Below are positions 25,719 through 35,201 of a stretch of DNA of 64,000 nucleotides, one piece after another. Source of the stretch: UBA1715 sp036752345 (GTDB lineage Bacteria; Bacteroidota; Bacteroidia; Bacteroidales; UBA1715); assembly GCA_036752345.1 (NCBI GenBank), contig DAIOSV010000001.1, positions 102,325 through 166,324 on the forward strand. Direction: 5' to 3'. Below the pieces are notes generated by a model. The model worked only from the letters and a program-made list of their open reading frames with translations. It had not been told where the DNA came from and did not search any database. Every line of letters begins with the position of its first letter. Within the stretch, counting starts at the first letter, position 1. Made by a program: the position numbers and the translations under genes.

Positions 25719-26738
25719 TTACGGAACGTCAATAGCATTTACAATTTTCGTAATAATTTCTTCGGTAGAAATGTTTTCTGCCTCGGCTTCGTAGGTCAAT
25801 CCAATGCGGTGGCGTAGAACGGAGTGGCAAACAGCACGAATATCTTCAGGAATTACATATCCACGACGTTTGATGAATGCGTATGCTTTGGCTGCTTTTG
25901 CCAAGCAAATTCCGGCACGTGGAGAGCAACCGAAGTTAATAAGCGGTTGCAATTCTTTGAGTTTGTATTGGTCAGGGTAACGAGTTGCAAATACAATATC
26001 AACAATGTATTTCTCGATCTTTTCATCCATATACACGTCCGAAACAATTTCGCGCGCTTTTATGATTGCTTCGGTTGATACTACTTTGTTTGGCTCCGGA
26101 TATGTTTTGAGTATATTTTGATGAATAATTTGTTGTTCCTCGCTTTTCTGCGGATAGCCAACAACAATTTTTAGCATGAAACGGTCAACCTGCGCTTCGG
26201 GAAGTGGGTAGGTTCCTTCTTGTTCAATTGGGTTTTGCGTAGCCATTACCAAAAAAGGTTCGGCAAGCGGGTAGGTGTTTGCACCAATTGTAACTTGTTT
26301 TTCCTGCATGGCTTCGAGCAGCGCACTTTGTACTTTTGACGGCGCACGGTTGATTTCATCAGCCAAAATAAAGTTGGCGAAAATAGGTCCTTTTTTAACC
26401 ACGAATTCTTCGTTTTTCTGACTATAAATCATGGTACCGAGCAAATCGGCTGGGAGCAAGTCGGGTGTGAATTGGATGCGACTAAACGAAGCTGCAATAG
26501 TTTTTGCTAATGTGTTGATAGCTAACGTTTTTGCTAGTCCAGGAACACCTTCGAGAAGAATGTTCCCATCAGAAAGTAAGCCAATCAAGAGTCCTTCAGT
26601 TAATTCTTTTTGTCCTACTATCACTTTGTGCATTTCGTTGGTAATCAGGTCAACAAATGCGCTTTCTTGTTGAATTCGATTGTTTAGTTCCATTATGTCA
26701 ACATGGGAACTACTGTTTTTTATAGTGTTATCTTCCAT
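25719..26738 (-). CDS. moxR: MoxR-family AAA+ ATPase
   Basis: The 339-residue AAA+ ATPase has Walker A GVPGLAKT (residues 64-71), Walker B FILADEINRAPSKVQSALLEAMQE, sensor 1 in VMATQNPIEQEGTYPLPEAQVDRF, and a C-terminal lid domain with GCSPRAGICLAKAAKAYAF. It is the first gene of the moxR-DUF58-bat operon and should act as a chaperone or remodeller for the VWA proteins. The intergenic region upstream (26739-26887) is divergent with nusB; I see only poor -7-like sequences there. Confidence 0.94.
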   Translation of the reverse strand: MEDNTIKNSSSHVDIMELNNRIQQESAFVDLITNEMHKVIVGQKELTEGLLIGLLSDGNILLEGVPGLAKTLAINTLAKTIAASFSRIQFTPDLLPADLLGTMIYSQKNEEFVVKKGPIFANFILADEINRAPSKVQSALLEAMQEKQVTIGANTYPLAEPFLVMATQNPIEQEGTYPLPEAQVDRFMLKIVVGYPQKSEEQQIIHQNILKTYPEPNKVVSTEAIIKAREIVSDVYMDEKIEKYIVDIVFATRYPDQYKLKELQPLINFGCSPRAGICLAKAAKAYAFIKRRGYVIPEDIRAVCHSVLRHRIGLTYEAEAENISTEEIITKIVNAIDVP

Positions 26739-26887
26739 AGAGAATATAATAGTTGTCTGTTTTTTTTATTGACCGAAATTATAAAAACACAATGAAAGAA
26801 GAACCTATATTTTTTAAAAAATATTGTGTTGTTCATAAGTTTTATTCTTTTTTATGTAATTTTACAGCGTTTAATGGTCATTGAATT

Positions 26888-27853
26888 ATGGAAAGAACAA
26901 TAAGTATGGTAGGAAGACATTTGATTCGAATAAAAGTCTTGCAAATTTTGTATGCATATCATAAAGAAGAAAGACCCGATTTCGAAGTTTTTTATAAGGA
27001 GTTGGAGTTCAGTCTTAAAAAATCATACGAACAATATCTTATGTTCATAGATATATTGGCAGAATTACGTAGTTATGCAGAATTACGCATTACACAAATT
27101 CAAGACCGTAAGTTGAAAAACGAAGATGAATGGCGTCGTTTGGAACGTTTCTCTAATAATAGAGTTCTTCTGCAACTAGAAAACAATCCCCAATTTAAGT
27201 CATTAATTACGTCAATGAAAATTTCATTGATGCATTATCAACCTGCTTTTAAGGAAATTTTCAAGACAATTATTGATTCTGAGTTTTACGAAGAATATTT
27301 AGCGCAAGAAGATTCGTATCAAGCCGATAAACAGTTTGTTCGCACGGCGCTGATAAATGTCATAGCTGAAACGGAATCATTGTATGATTCGTTTGAAGAA
27401 TATTCAATTTTTTGGAATGACGACATAGATAACTCTATTTCTATGGTCGATAAAACCATTAAAAATTTTGAAGAGAAGAAGCAAGATGGAGGAGATTTAC
27501 TTCCAATGTTTGCTGATAACGATACTCATGATTTTGGCTATAAATTGTTTACGCAAGCTGTGAAACAATGGGATGAAATCAATCAGTACATTGATAGAAA
27601 TCTCAAGAATTGGAAGCAAGAGCGTGTTGCAGAATTAGATATTGTGATTATGCAATTGGCTATTACAGAAATGATTGTGTTTAAGGAAATCCCAATTCCG
27701 GTTACGATGAATGAATATATTGAATTGGCAAAATGGTATAGTACAAGCAAAAGTGGCCAGTTTGTAAACGGAATTATGTATAAAGTTGCCGAAGATTTAA
27801 AAAAAGAAGGCATTATTAAAAAAGTTGGACGAGGTTTAATTGAAAAACAATGA
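26888..27853 (+). CDS. nusB: transcription antitermination factor NusB (long Bacteroidota form)
   Basis: This 321-residue protein is about twice the usual NusB length; Bacteroidota NusB proteins carry long inserts. The N-terminal helix has GRHLIRIKVLQILYAYHKEE. The C-terminal half has the NusB signature: NWKQERVAELDIVIMQLAITEMIVF, IPIPVTMNEYIELAKWYSTSKSGQFVNGIMYKVAEDL. It should bind boxA RNA with S10 to prevent early termination on rRNA operons. An internal ATG at 26906 (MVGRHLIRIK) is an equally plausible start and would match relatives better. The stop overlaps the DUF1573 gene by 4 bases. Confidence 0.93.
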   Translation: MERTISMVGRHLIRIKVLQILYAYHKEERPDFEVFYKELEFSLKKSYEQYLMFIDILAELRSYAELRITQIQDRKLKNEDEWRRLERFSNNRVLLQLENNPQFKSLITSMKISLMHYQPAFKEIFKTIIDSEFYEEYLAQEDSYQADKQFVRTALINVIAETESLYDSFEEYSIFWNDDIDNSISMVDKTIKNFEEKKQDGGDLLPMFADNDTHDFGYKLFTQAVKQWDEINQYIDRNLKNWKQERVAELDIVIMQLAITEMIVFKEIPIPVTMNEYIELAKWYSTSKSGQFVNGIMYKVAEDLKKEGIIKKVGRGLIEKQ

Positions 27854-28266
27854 AAAAAATAGCTCTTTTTGCCATAGTTGCTATGGGACTTTTCTCTTCG
27901 TGCAATACGAAGAGTTCAGAAAATCAAAAATCAGAAACTACTGATACGTTGACAAGTATAAAATTTGAAAGCAAAACGTATGCTTTTGGTCAAGTTGTAC
28001 ATGGGCAAGTAGTCGAGCATACGTTCATTTTTACCAACACAGGCTCTATTGATTTACAAATAGAAGAAGTAGATGCAGCATGTGGTTGTACTACTCCAGA
28101 ATGGACAAAAGAACCTGTAAAACCAGGAGAAAAAGGCAAAATCAGAGTAAAATTTGATACACAACATCAAAATTTAGGTAATAAAACGAAACAAGTTGCT
28201 GTGTATTCAAATACAAAACCTTCTCGAAACTTGTTGCAGTTTACTGCTCAAATAGTTGAAGAGTAG
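27850..28266 (+). CDS. DUF1573 domain lipoprotein
   Basis: The 138-residue protein has a lipoprotein signal (MKKIALFAIVAMGLFSSC) with Cys18, then a single DUF1573 domain with AFGQVVHGQVVEHTFIFTNTG and AACGCTTPEWTKEPVKPGEKG. It overlaps nusB by 4 bases; a DUF1573 gene after nusB is a common arrangement in Bacteroidota, often followed by yajC, which is absent here. The function is unknown. Its end lies 12 bases from the convergent rnfA. Confidence 0.87.
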   Translation: MKKIALFAIVAMGLFSSCNTKSSENQKSETTDTLTSIKFESKTYAFGQVVHGQVVEHTFIFTNTGSIDLQIEEVDAACGCTTPEWTKEPVKPGEKGKIRVKFDTQHQNLGNKTKQVAVYSNTKPSRNLLQFTAQIVEE

Positions 28267-28278
28267 TATTACTCTCTA

Positions 28279-28875
28279 CTATACCATTCCAGAAAATCCC
28301 ATAAAAGCTAAGGCTAATAAACCTGCAGCAATAAGAGAAATTGGTTTACCATCTAAACGTTTTGGTATATCAGTTATTGCTATTTGTTCGCGTATACCAG
28401 CAAATAGTACCAATGCTAATCCAAATGCCAAGGAGTTTGCAAAGGCGAAAACAATAGCCAATCCAAGTGAATTTCCATCAACGAATGAGTATTTAGCTGG
28501 CAAATCAAGAGCCATCATTGAAACTCCGAGTACACAGCAGTTTGTTGAAATTAAAGGCAAGAAAACTCCCAATGCTTCGTATAGTGAGTGAGAAACTTTC
28601 TTAAGAACGATTTCAACCATTTGCACAAGCCATGCAATAATTAAGATGAAACTAATTGTTTGTAAGAATTCTAGTCCAAGTGGAATTAACACATATTGGT
28701 TGAGAATGTAGGTTACCAATGTTGAAAGTACAATTACAAACATTACTGCTCCCGACATGCCTAGAGCGGTGTTTACTTTTTTAGAAACGCCTAAGAAAGG
28801 GCAGATTCCTAAAAATTGACTTAAAACTATATTGTTTACAAATACTGCCGATATAATGATTAGAATGTATGCCAT
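28279..28875 (-). CDS. rnfA: Rnf complex subunit RnfA
   Basis: The 198-residue six-helix membrane protein matches RnfA/NqrE. It starts AYILIIISAVFVNNIVLSQFLGICPFLGVSKK, where the Cys takes part in a membrane FeS site in NQR and Rnf structures. The second half-repeat contains STNCCVLGVSMMAL, supplying the matching Cys. It is the last gene of the rnf operon and 18 bases after rnfE. Rnf oxidises ferredoxin, reduces NAD+ and pumps Na+ or H+. Confidence 0.95.
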   Translation of the reverse strand: MAYILIIISAVFVNNIVLSQFLGICPFLGVSKKVNTALGMSGAVMFVIVLSTLVTYILNQYVLIPLGLEFLQTISFILIIAWLVQMVEIVLKKVSHSLYEALGVFLPLISTNCCVLGVSMMALDLPAKYSFVDGNSLGLAIVFAFANSLAFGLALVLFAGIREQIAITDIPKRLDGKPISLIAAGLLALAFMGFSGMV

Positions 28876-28893
28876 AGTTCAATATATTTTATG

Positions 28894-29478
28894 TTATTTT
28901 TTCGGGTTAATGATTGCAATTAAGTATGCCAAAACCAAGAATGCTCCCGGAGGCAAAACGAATACCAACATTGTTTTAGGATCTTCTAATCCAAGAGGAT
29001 TGTATCCGAATACCGTACCGGCACCAAGTATTTCACGAATTAAACCGAGTAGGGTGAGTGCCATGGTAAAACCAAGTCCTATACCGATGCCATCATAGAT
29101 AGAGTCAACAACACCATTTTTAGAGGCAAATGCTTCTGCACGGCCAAGAATGATACAGTTTACTACAATTAAAGGAATGTAGAGTCCTAATTGTTTGTAA
29201 AGTGCAGGAACGTATGCTTCCATAAGAAATTGCAATATTGTCACAAATGTTGCTATGATGACGATAAATCCTGGAATTCTTACCTTGTCTGGTATAAGAT
29301 TTTTCAAAAGAGAAATGGCTCCATTTGACATGATAAGGACGAACATTGTTGCGAGTCCCATACCCAAACCATTTGTGCCCGAAGTTGTTACACCAAGGGT
29401 AGGACACATTCCTAAAAGAAGCACGAAGGTTGGGTTTTCCTTTATGATTCCTCGTGTTAAGTTACTTATATTTGCCAT
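28894..29478 (-). CDS. rnfE: Rnf complex subunit RnfE
   Basis: The 194-residue membrane protein is a paralogue of RnfA. The N-terminal motif is RGIIKENPTFVLLLGMCPTLGVTT and the second half has PLIVVNCIILGRAEAFA; both Cys residues correspond to those of the membrane FeS site. About six helices are predicted. The gene lies between rnfG and rnfA in the standard order. Confidence 0.95.
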   Translation of the reverse strand: MANISNLTRGIIKENPTFVLLLGMCPTLGVTTSGTNGLGMGLATMFVLIMSNGAISLLKNLIPDKVRIPGFIVIIATFVTILQFLMEAYVPALYKQLGLYIPLIVVNCIILGRAEAFASKNGVVDSIYDGIGIGLGFTMALTLLGLIREILGAGTVFGYNPLGLEDPKTMLVFVLPPGAFLVLAYLIAIINPKK

Positions 29479-29508
29479 AATCTTTGTTTTATATGATTAA
29501 ATTAGAGC

Positions 29509-30150
29509 CTATTTTTTGACATTTGTTACTGTTTGTGTTGCTGATGTTTGTGCATCAGCGTCTGTTGCCTTTTTCCCTGTTATACTACAAAATACTTTGT
29601 AAGCATGGCGAATGGTACTACAAAATGCACGAGAACTGATAGTCGCTGCTGTCAGTGCATCAACATCTCCACCATCTTTTTTAACGATAGCTTTTTTCGT
29701 GTTGCAGTCAAATCCTTTGAATTGTGAACGGAATTTATCTCCAGTCATTTTGTCGCCAAGTCCCGGAGTTTCTTGATGCGAAACAACTGCTGTGTTGTAT
29801 ATGGTTCCGTCAGGATTGAAACCAACCATGACTTCTACTTTTCCGCCAAATCCCGAATTTGTAGAACTTAAAATTGCATAACCAACGGTATCTCCTTTCT
29901 TTATAGCAGTATATACCATCATTTTTTCACCCTTGTATTGTGGACTTACAATTTCTTGTGCTGTTTCAAGTGGGTTATTGTCAAATGCAGGAAGAACTAT
30001 AGCTATTGCATCAATTTGTTTTTGCTCTTTTGCTTTTGCTATTGGGTCTAATGTGATTTGTTTTACATATGCAAGCGATAATCCCGAAACAAACGTTATC
30101 ACAAAGAGAACGACAATCATATTTTTGAGTGAAGATGCTATCTTTTCCAT
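29509..30150 (-). CDS. rnfG: Rnf complex subunit RnfG (covalent FMN)
   Basis: The 213-residue protein has one N-terminal membrane helix (NMIVVLFVITFVSGLSLAYV) and a periplasmic FMN-binding domain. The flavinylation motif DALTAATISSRA is present; the Thr near residue 170 should carry FMN through a phosphoester bond, put on by an ApbE transferase that is not in this window. The C-terminal tail is rich in Thr, Ala and Gln and probably disordered. Confidence 0.94.
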   Translation of the reverse strand: MEKIASSLKNMIVVLFVITFVSGLSLAYVKQITLDPIAKAKEQKQIDAIAIVLPAFDNNPLETAQEIVSPQYKGEKMMVYTAIKKGDTVGYAILSSTNSGFGGKVEVMVGFNPDGTIYNTAVVSHQETPGLGDKMTGDKFRSQFKGFDCNTKKAIVKKDGGDVDALTAATISSRAFCSTIRHAYKVFCSITGKKATDADAQTSATQTVTNVKK

Positions 30151-30156
30151 AGTTTA

Positions 30157-31131
30157 TTATTTTTTAAATCCATAATGGCGAGGTTGAATCTTATTGATAA
30201 GAGGAACCAACGCATTCATAATTAATATAGCAAACGACATTCCTTCGGGGTATGAACCATATCGACGGATGATTATTGTGAGTAAACCAATACCACACCC
30301 ATAGATGATTTTTCCCAAACTTGTCATAGGAGATGTGGTATAATCTGTTGCCATAAAAATAGCACCAAGCATAGCACCACCGGCAAAGATGTGGAATATT
30401 GGGCTCGCATTTAATTCTGGATTGGCAAGGTTAAGTATACCGGCAAAAATAAACATGGTACCTAAAACACTTACAGGAATATGCCATGAAATTGTTTTAG
30501 TGAATAAAAGATATAAGCCACCAATTATAAGAGCAATTACCGAAATTTCGCCAAGGCTACCGCCAATATTTCCAAGTAACATATCTTGTGTAGATGGGAA
30601 GTCAATGTTAGGTATGGTATTTTTCTTTAATAACTCTTCTTTGAGAAGACCAAGAGGAGTCGCACCAGTTGTTCCGTCTATAGCATAGTTTTTGACAGTT
30701 GACCATGTAGTCATGTCGGCTGGAAATGAAATTAATAAGAAGACACGTCCTACAAGTGCGGGGTTAAATATGTTGCAACCTATGCCTCCGAAAGACATTT
30801 TTGCGATGCCAATGGCAACTAAGCTACCAATTACAATCATCCATAGAGGAAGAGTGTTGGGTAGGTTAAACGAAAGCAATACACCGGTAATGATTGCAGA
30901 GTAATCTTTAAGGGAGCATTCTTCGTTTTTGAAAAGCCAACGATTTATAACATATTCGAAAAATACACACGAAACTACGGCGGTAAGCATTGATATTAAC
31001 GCAGACAAGCCAAATACTGCAAGAGAAAATATAAATGCAGGAATAAGAGCAATCAGTACGTTGCGCATCAATTTTGAGGTGCTCGTGTTAGATTGATAAT
31101 GGGGAGACGGAGAGGTGGTTAACATACTCAT
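30157..31131 (-). CDS. rnfD: Rnf complex subunit RnfD (covalent FMN)
   Basis: The 324-residue integral membrane protein has about nine helices and belongs to the NqrB/RnfD family. The flavin-attachment motif DGTTGATPLG is present with the acceptor Thr near residue 158. NIFNPALVGRVFLLISFP is a further family motif. It lies 6 bases upstream of rnfG and 27 bases after rnfC. Confidence 0.95.
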   Translation of the reverse strand: MSMLTTSPSPHYQSNTSTSKLMRNVLIALIPAFIFSLAVFGLSALISMLTAVVSCVFFEYVINRWLFKNEECSLKDYSAIITGVLLSFNLPNTLPLWMIVIGSLVAIGIAKMSFGGIGCNIFNPALVGRVFLLISFPADMTTWSTVKNYAIDGTTGATPLGLLKEELLKKNTIPNIDFPSTQDMLLGNIGGSLGEISVIALIIGGLYLLFTKTISWHIPVSVLGTMFIFAGILNLANPELNASPIFHIFAGGAMLGAIFMATDYTTSPMTSLGKIIYGCGIGLLTIIIRRYGSYPEGMSFAILIMNALVPLINKIQPRHYGFKK

Positions 31132-31158
31132 TATTATTTTTTGTAATTCTATAGATTA

Positions 31159-32511
31159 TCATTTTTTACTATCTGTTGACGCTTTTTGTTTGTCCTTTTG
31201 GATTTGTACAACCTTAGTTTTTCCTAAACGAATGTAGTCAAGTAATGGTTTGTATGCCGGACATGAAAAACTGCACGAACCGCATTCAAAGCAGTCCAAT
31301 ACATCATGTTCGTTGAGTTCGTCATACAATCCCTTTTTCGATAATGTGTAAAGTAAATATGGTTCAAGTCCCATAGGGCATCCTTCAACGCACCGAGCGC
31401 AACGAATGCAGTTCATTTCTTTTTTTCGGTGAGTTTCTTCTGTGTTCATACAAAGAATGCCTGAAGAGCCTTTTGTGATTGGGGTTTCAAGCGACATCAT
31501 TGCTTTTCCCATCATTGGCCCTCCGCAAATTACTTTGTCTGTATTTTCAGGAAGTCCGCCAACGAAATTAAGTAGTGTGCTTGCTGGCGTTCCCATACGA
31601 ACCATGAGATTCGAAGGCTTTTTTACATCAGTACCGGTAACCGTTACCACGCGTTCAAAAAGCGGTTTGTTTTTTACAACAGCTTCATATACGGCAAAGG
31701 TTGTAGCCACGTTGCTCACGATTACACCAACCGAAGCCGGTAATTTGCGTGAAGGAACTTCGCGTCCGGTAAGGGCTTGAATTAAGTGTTTCTCACTTCC
31801 TTGTGGATATTTTACTTCGAGGGGAACTATTTCTATACCTTGAAAAGTTGATGCAACTTTGTTCATGGTTGCAATAGCCTCTGGTTTGTTATTTTCAATA
31901 CCAACTTTTGCAACCGGCACATTCAATACTTTTTTCAAAAGTTCAATGCCTACACAAATTTCTTCTGCTTTTTCACGCATTAACGCATCGTCTGCGGTAA
32001 GATATGGTTCACATTCTACACCATTGATGAGTAAATCTGTGATAACATCATCTTTTGATGGGCATAGTTTTATGCATATTGGGAATGTTGCTCCACCCAT
32101 ACCAACTATACCTGCTTCAGAGACTTTTGCTATGATTTCTTCTAGTGTATAATTGATTGAGCGAACGACTTCGGAGGAACGATCAATTGCTGGTTCCCAT
32201 TCATCATTTCCATCAGTCTTGATGATGATAGTTTGCTTCATAAAACCAGAAACGTCCGGTTTTTTTTCAATTTTCTCTACCGTTCCTGAAACTGATGAAT
32301 AAATATTTGCAGAAACGAATCCTGTGCTTTCACCTATTTTTGTTCCAACTTTTACCTTATCTCCAATCGCTACAATAGGATTAGCAGGTGCTCCTATATG
32401 TTGTGACATTGGAATGCATACATATTCAGGTATTGGAGCTTGTGTAATTTTTTGTCCTTTGGACAACTTGTTTTCTTTCGGGTGTACACCGCCTATATTA
32501 AATGTTTTCAT
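31159..32511 (-). CDS. rnfC: Rnf complex subunit RnfC
   Basis: The 450-residue peripheral subunit has the N-terminal RnfC barrel (GGVHPKENKLSKGQKI), a flavin/NADH-binding Rossmann-like part with GMGGATFPICIKL and LLINGVECEPYLTADD, an SLBB domain, and two 4Fe-4S motifs at the C-terminus: CIRCARCVEGCP and CFECGSCSFSCP. It is the likely site of NAD(H) exchange. It starts 11 bases after rnfB. Confidence 0.95.
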   Translation of the reverse strand: MKTFNIGGVHPKENKLSKGQKITQAPIPEYVCIPMSQHIGAPANPIVAIGDKVKVGTKIGESTGFVSANIYSSVSGTVEKIEKKPDVSGFMKQTIIIKTDGNDEWEPAIDRSSEVVRSINYTLEEIIAKVSEAGIVGMGGATFPICIKLCPSKDDVITDLLINGVECEPYLTADDALMREKAEEICVGIELLKKVLNVPVAKVGIENNKPEAIATMNKVASTFQGIEIVPLEVKYPQGSEKHLIQALTGREVPSRKLPASVGVIVSNVATTFAVYEAVVKNKPLFERVVTVTGTDVKKPSNLMVRMGTPASTLLNFVGGLPENTDKVICGGPMMGKAMMSLETPITKGSSGILCMNTEETHRKKEMNCIRCARCVEGCPMGLEPYLLYTLSKKGLYDELNEHDVLDCFECGSCSFSCPAYKPLLDYIRLGKTKVVQIQKDKQKASTDSKK

Positions 32512-32522
32512 ACGCAGACGAT

Positions 32523-33365
32523 TTAGTTGATAGATTCTTCTTTTTTCTTCCGAGGAGGAAAATTTGTTTCAATAATGCTACCGGTTGGACATTCTTCAAC
32601 GCATTTCCTGCACAATTTGCATTTGCTAGCGTCAATGTATGCCAAGGAGTCAACTATGGTAATTGCATCTTGAGCGCATACTTTCTGGCATTTGCCACAT
32701 CCAATACAAGCAACACTACATGCTTTTTTCGCAACAAATCCTTTGTCTTTGTTTGAACAGGCGACATAGATTTTCATGTCTTTTTTATTTGTCTTACGAA
32801 TTTCTAGTAGTTTTTTTGGACAGGCCGCAACACATTGTCCGCATGCAGTACAAAGTGAGGTTTCTATTTCAGGTAAATGTGTTTCAGGATTCATTTTCAT
32901 TGCTCCGAATTGACAAGCTGCAACGCAGTCGCCAAAACCGGTACAACCAAATGAGCACCCGGTGTCTCCTGCGTAGAAGCTTGCTGCAAAAGCGCAAGAA
33001 GAGATTCCTTCGTATACTATCTGTTTCGTTCTTTTATCGCAAGCTCCGGCACAACGCAAAACTGCTACTTGCATATCTTTTGCTTGAACCGATTTCCCTA
33101 GAAATTCACCTATTTCATTCATTCTTTTTTCGCCACTAACCGAGCAATACAAACCTTCAAGAGTAGGTGAGTCTACCATTTTTTCGGCAAATTTTCTACA
33201 ACCGGGATATCCACATCCACCGCAGTTTGCACCAGGAAGCATTGCTTCTACTTCGTCATACAAAGGGTTTTCTTCGATATAAAACTTCTTCGCAACATAA
33301 TATAGCGTTATTCCTACGAATATGCCTATTGCGCAAAGCAGGAGTACTGTGTTAAGTATTGTCAT
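32523..33365 (-). CDS. rnfB: Rnf complex subunit RnfB
   Basis: The 280-residue protein has one N-terminal membrane helix, then a 4Fe-4S motif NCGGCGYPGCRKF (Cys48, Cys51, Cys56 with Cys74), and several ferredoxin-type clusters: CTACGQCVAACP, CIGCGKCQKVC and CKLCRKCVEECP. It is the ferredoxin entry point of the complex. It begins 4 bases after rseC. The length matches the multi-cluster RnfB of Bacteroidota and Clostridia, not the shorter enterobacterial form. Confidence 0.95.
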   Translation of the reverse strand: MTILNTVLLLCAIGIFVGITLYYVAKKFYIEENPLYDEVEAMLPGANCGGCGYPGCRKFAEKMVDSPTLEGLYCSVSGEKRMNEIGEFLGKSVQAKDMQVAVLRCAGACDKRTKQIVYEGISSCAFAASFYAGDTGCSFGCTGFGDCVAACQFGAMKMNPETHLPEIETSLCTACGQCVAACPKKLLEIRKTNKKDMKIYVACSNKDKGFVAKKACSVACIGCGKCQKVCAQDAITIVDSLAYIDASKCKLCRKCVEECPTGSIIETNFPPRKKKEESIN

Positions 33366-33369
33366 AAAT

Positions 33370-33777
33370 TTATTGTTTTATAGAAAATGAGAATTTTCGT
33401 TCTATTTTGTCTCTATATTTATGTAATAACCAAAAATGGCAGCCTATAAGAGATATAGAGATCAATGCTGCTATAAGTTCGTTTGTAAATTGTAAACAAA
33501 TAAATAGAGAAGCTATTAATATAAAAAGCGGCAGTATATAAGCTAATACCACCGCTTTAGTTCCTAATGACGAATCCATCGTGATTTCAATTTCTTCGCC
33601 AACATGGAGATTTTCTGTTGTTTTTTTGACGTAGACAAGTTTCTCTGTAACTTCCGATAGCCCACAGATTGTTTTGGCATGACAATTTGCACATGATGAT
33701 TCGGCGTCAATTGCAACGGTAATTATATCATCGTTTATACTACGGATTACTCCGTGGTGCATAATCGAATTACTCAT
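33370..33777 (-). CDS. rseC: SoxR-reducing/RseC family membrane protein
   Basis: The 135-residue protein has an N-terminal domain with SCANCHAKTICG, a Cys-rich motif typical of RseC, then two transmembrane helices (VVLAYILPLFILIASLFICL and LIAALISISLIGCHFWLL). In E. coli the relative RseC works with Rsx/Rnf to keep SoxR reduced; in Bacteroidota it is the first gene of the rnf operon and probably helps to assemble or tune the complex. It starts 14 bases after purA on the same strand. Confidence 0.88.
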   Translation of the reverse strand: MSNSIMHHGVIRSINDDIITVAIDAESSCANCHAKTICGLSEVTEKLVYVKKTTENLHVGEEIEITMDSSLGTKAVVLAYILPLFILIASLFICLQFTNELIAALISISLIGCHFWLLHKYRDKIERKFSFSIKQ

Positions 33778-33791
33778 ATTCGCCCCAATAA

Positions 33792-35066
33792 TTATCTAAA
33801 AATCGTATTGTTTCTATCTGGTCCTACTGAAACTATTTTAATAGGAACATTAGTTTCTTTTTCAATGAATTCAATATATTCTTTTATTTCTTTTGGCAAT
33901 TCGTTGAAGTTGGTGGTATTCAGTTCTTGTTTCCAACCTTTGAATTCAGTATATATTGGTTCTGCGTTTTCCAAATCGTTTGGTAAGTATTTTATAACAG
34001 AGCCTTTATATTTATATGCTGTACAAACTTTTATTGTATCAAATTGGTTCATAACGTCAATTTTCATCATGAATAATTGCGTTACGCCATTGAGCATGAT
34101 TGCATATTTAAGTGCAACTAAATCAAGCCAACCACAACGACGCGGACGACCGGTTGTTGCTCCATATTCATCTCCGTTTTTGCGAAGTAATTCCCCTGTC
34201 TCATCAAATAATTCGGTAGGGAAAGGACCACTGCCAACGCGTGTACAATATGCTTTAAATATTCCGAAAACTTCGCCTATACGTTGTGGTGCAAGACCAA
34301 GTCCGGTGCATGCTCCGGCTGCTATGGTATTTGATGATGTTACAAATGGATAAGAGCCGAATTCAATGTCAAGCAATGTTCCTTGAGCTCCTTCGCATAG
34401 CATTGTTTTGCCACTATTTAATGCTTCATTGATGTAAAATTCACTATCAATTATTTTAAGTGATTTAATGAGTGCTATACCTTCAAACCATTCTTTTTCG
34501 TATGCATCAATGTCAAACGAATATGAGTAGTTTTTGAGGATATCTAAGTGAGCTTGCTTACAGTTTTTGTATTTGGTGTCAAAATCGTTTAAAATATCAC
34601 CAACACGAAGACCGGTTCTTGCAATTTTGTCTGTGTAAGTAGGGCCTATACCTTTTTTTGTAGAACCAATTTTTTTGTCACCTTTTGCATTTTCGTATGC
34701 TTCGTCTAACGCTTTGTGAGATGGAAGAATAAGGTGTGCTCGTGATGATAGAATAATTCGGTCGTTAAAGGTGATGTTTTGTTCTGCGAGTTTGTCAACT
34801 TCTTCTTTGAAGATTAACGGGTCAATGACTACGCCATTTCCTATAATGTTGATGGCATTAGGACGGAAAACACCTGAAGGAATTGTATGTAGTACATGTT
34901 TTACATTATTAAAAACCAATGTATGACCAGCATTCGGGCCACCTTGAAAACGTGAAACTATATCGTATTTAGGAGTTAGTACATCAACTATTTTTCCTTT
35001 CCCTTCGTCTCCCCATTGGAGTCCCAACAAGACATCCGCCTTTTGAGCGTTTATTTTTGCATTCAT
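33792..35066 (-). CDS. purA: adenylosuccinate synthetase
   Basis: The 424-residue enzyme joins IMP and aspartate using GTP, the first committed step to AMP. The GTP-binding start LLGLQWGDEGKGKIVDVL is complete. Other motifs are GGPNAGHTLV, STKKGIGPTYTDKIAR (IMP loop), EGAQGTLLDIEFGSYPFVTSS and TGRPRRCGWLDLVAL. The length matches the family. It is followed closely by rseC and the rnf genes on the same strand, so read-through is possible. Confidence 0.97.
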   Translation of the reverse strand: MNAKINAQKADVLLGLQWGDEGKGKIVDVLTPKYDIVSRFQGGPNAGHTLVFNNVKHVLHTIPSGVFRPNAINIIGNGVVIDPLIFKEEVDKLAEQNITFNDRIILSSRAHLILPSHKALDEAYENAKGDKKIGSTKKGIGPTYTDKIARTGLRVGDILNDFDTKYKNCKQAHLDILKNYSYSFDIDAYEKEWFEGIALIKSLKIIDSEFYINEALNSGKTMLCEGAQGTLLDIEFGSYPFVTSSNTIAAGACTGLGLAPQRIGEVFGIFKAYCTRVGSGPFPTELFDETGELLRKNGDEYGATTGRPRRCGWLDLVALKYAIMLNGVTQLFMMKIDVMNQFDTIKVCTAYKYKGSVIKYLPNDLENAEPIYTEFKGWKQELNTTNFNELPKEIKEYIEFIEKETNVPIKIVSVGPDRNNTIFR

Positions 35067-35201
35067 TATTTAAGTATTATTTAGAATATTCAAAAACCAC
35101 GTAAATATAGACAAAAAACTCTATCAACGCTCAATTTTAGTGGAATGTTGATAACTATTTTCTTGCTTTGTTTTTGTGGGCTATTTGCTGTGCTATTTAT
35201 A

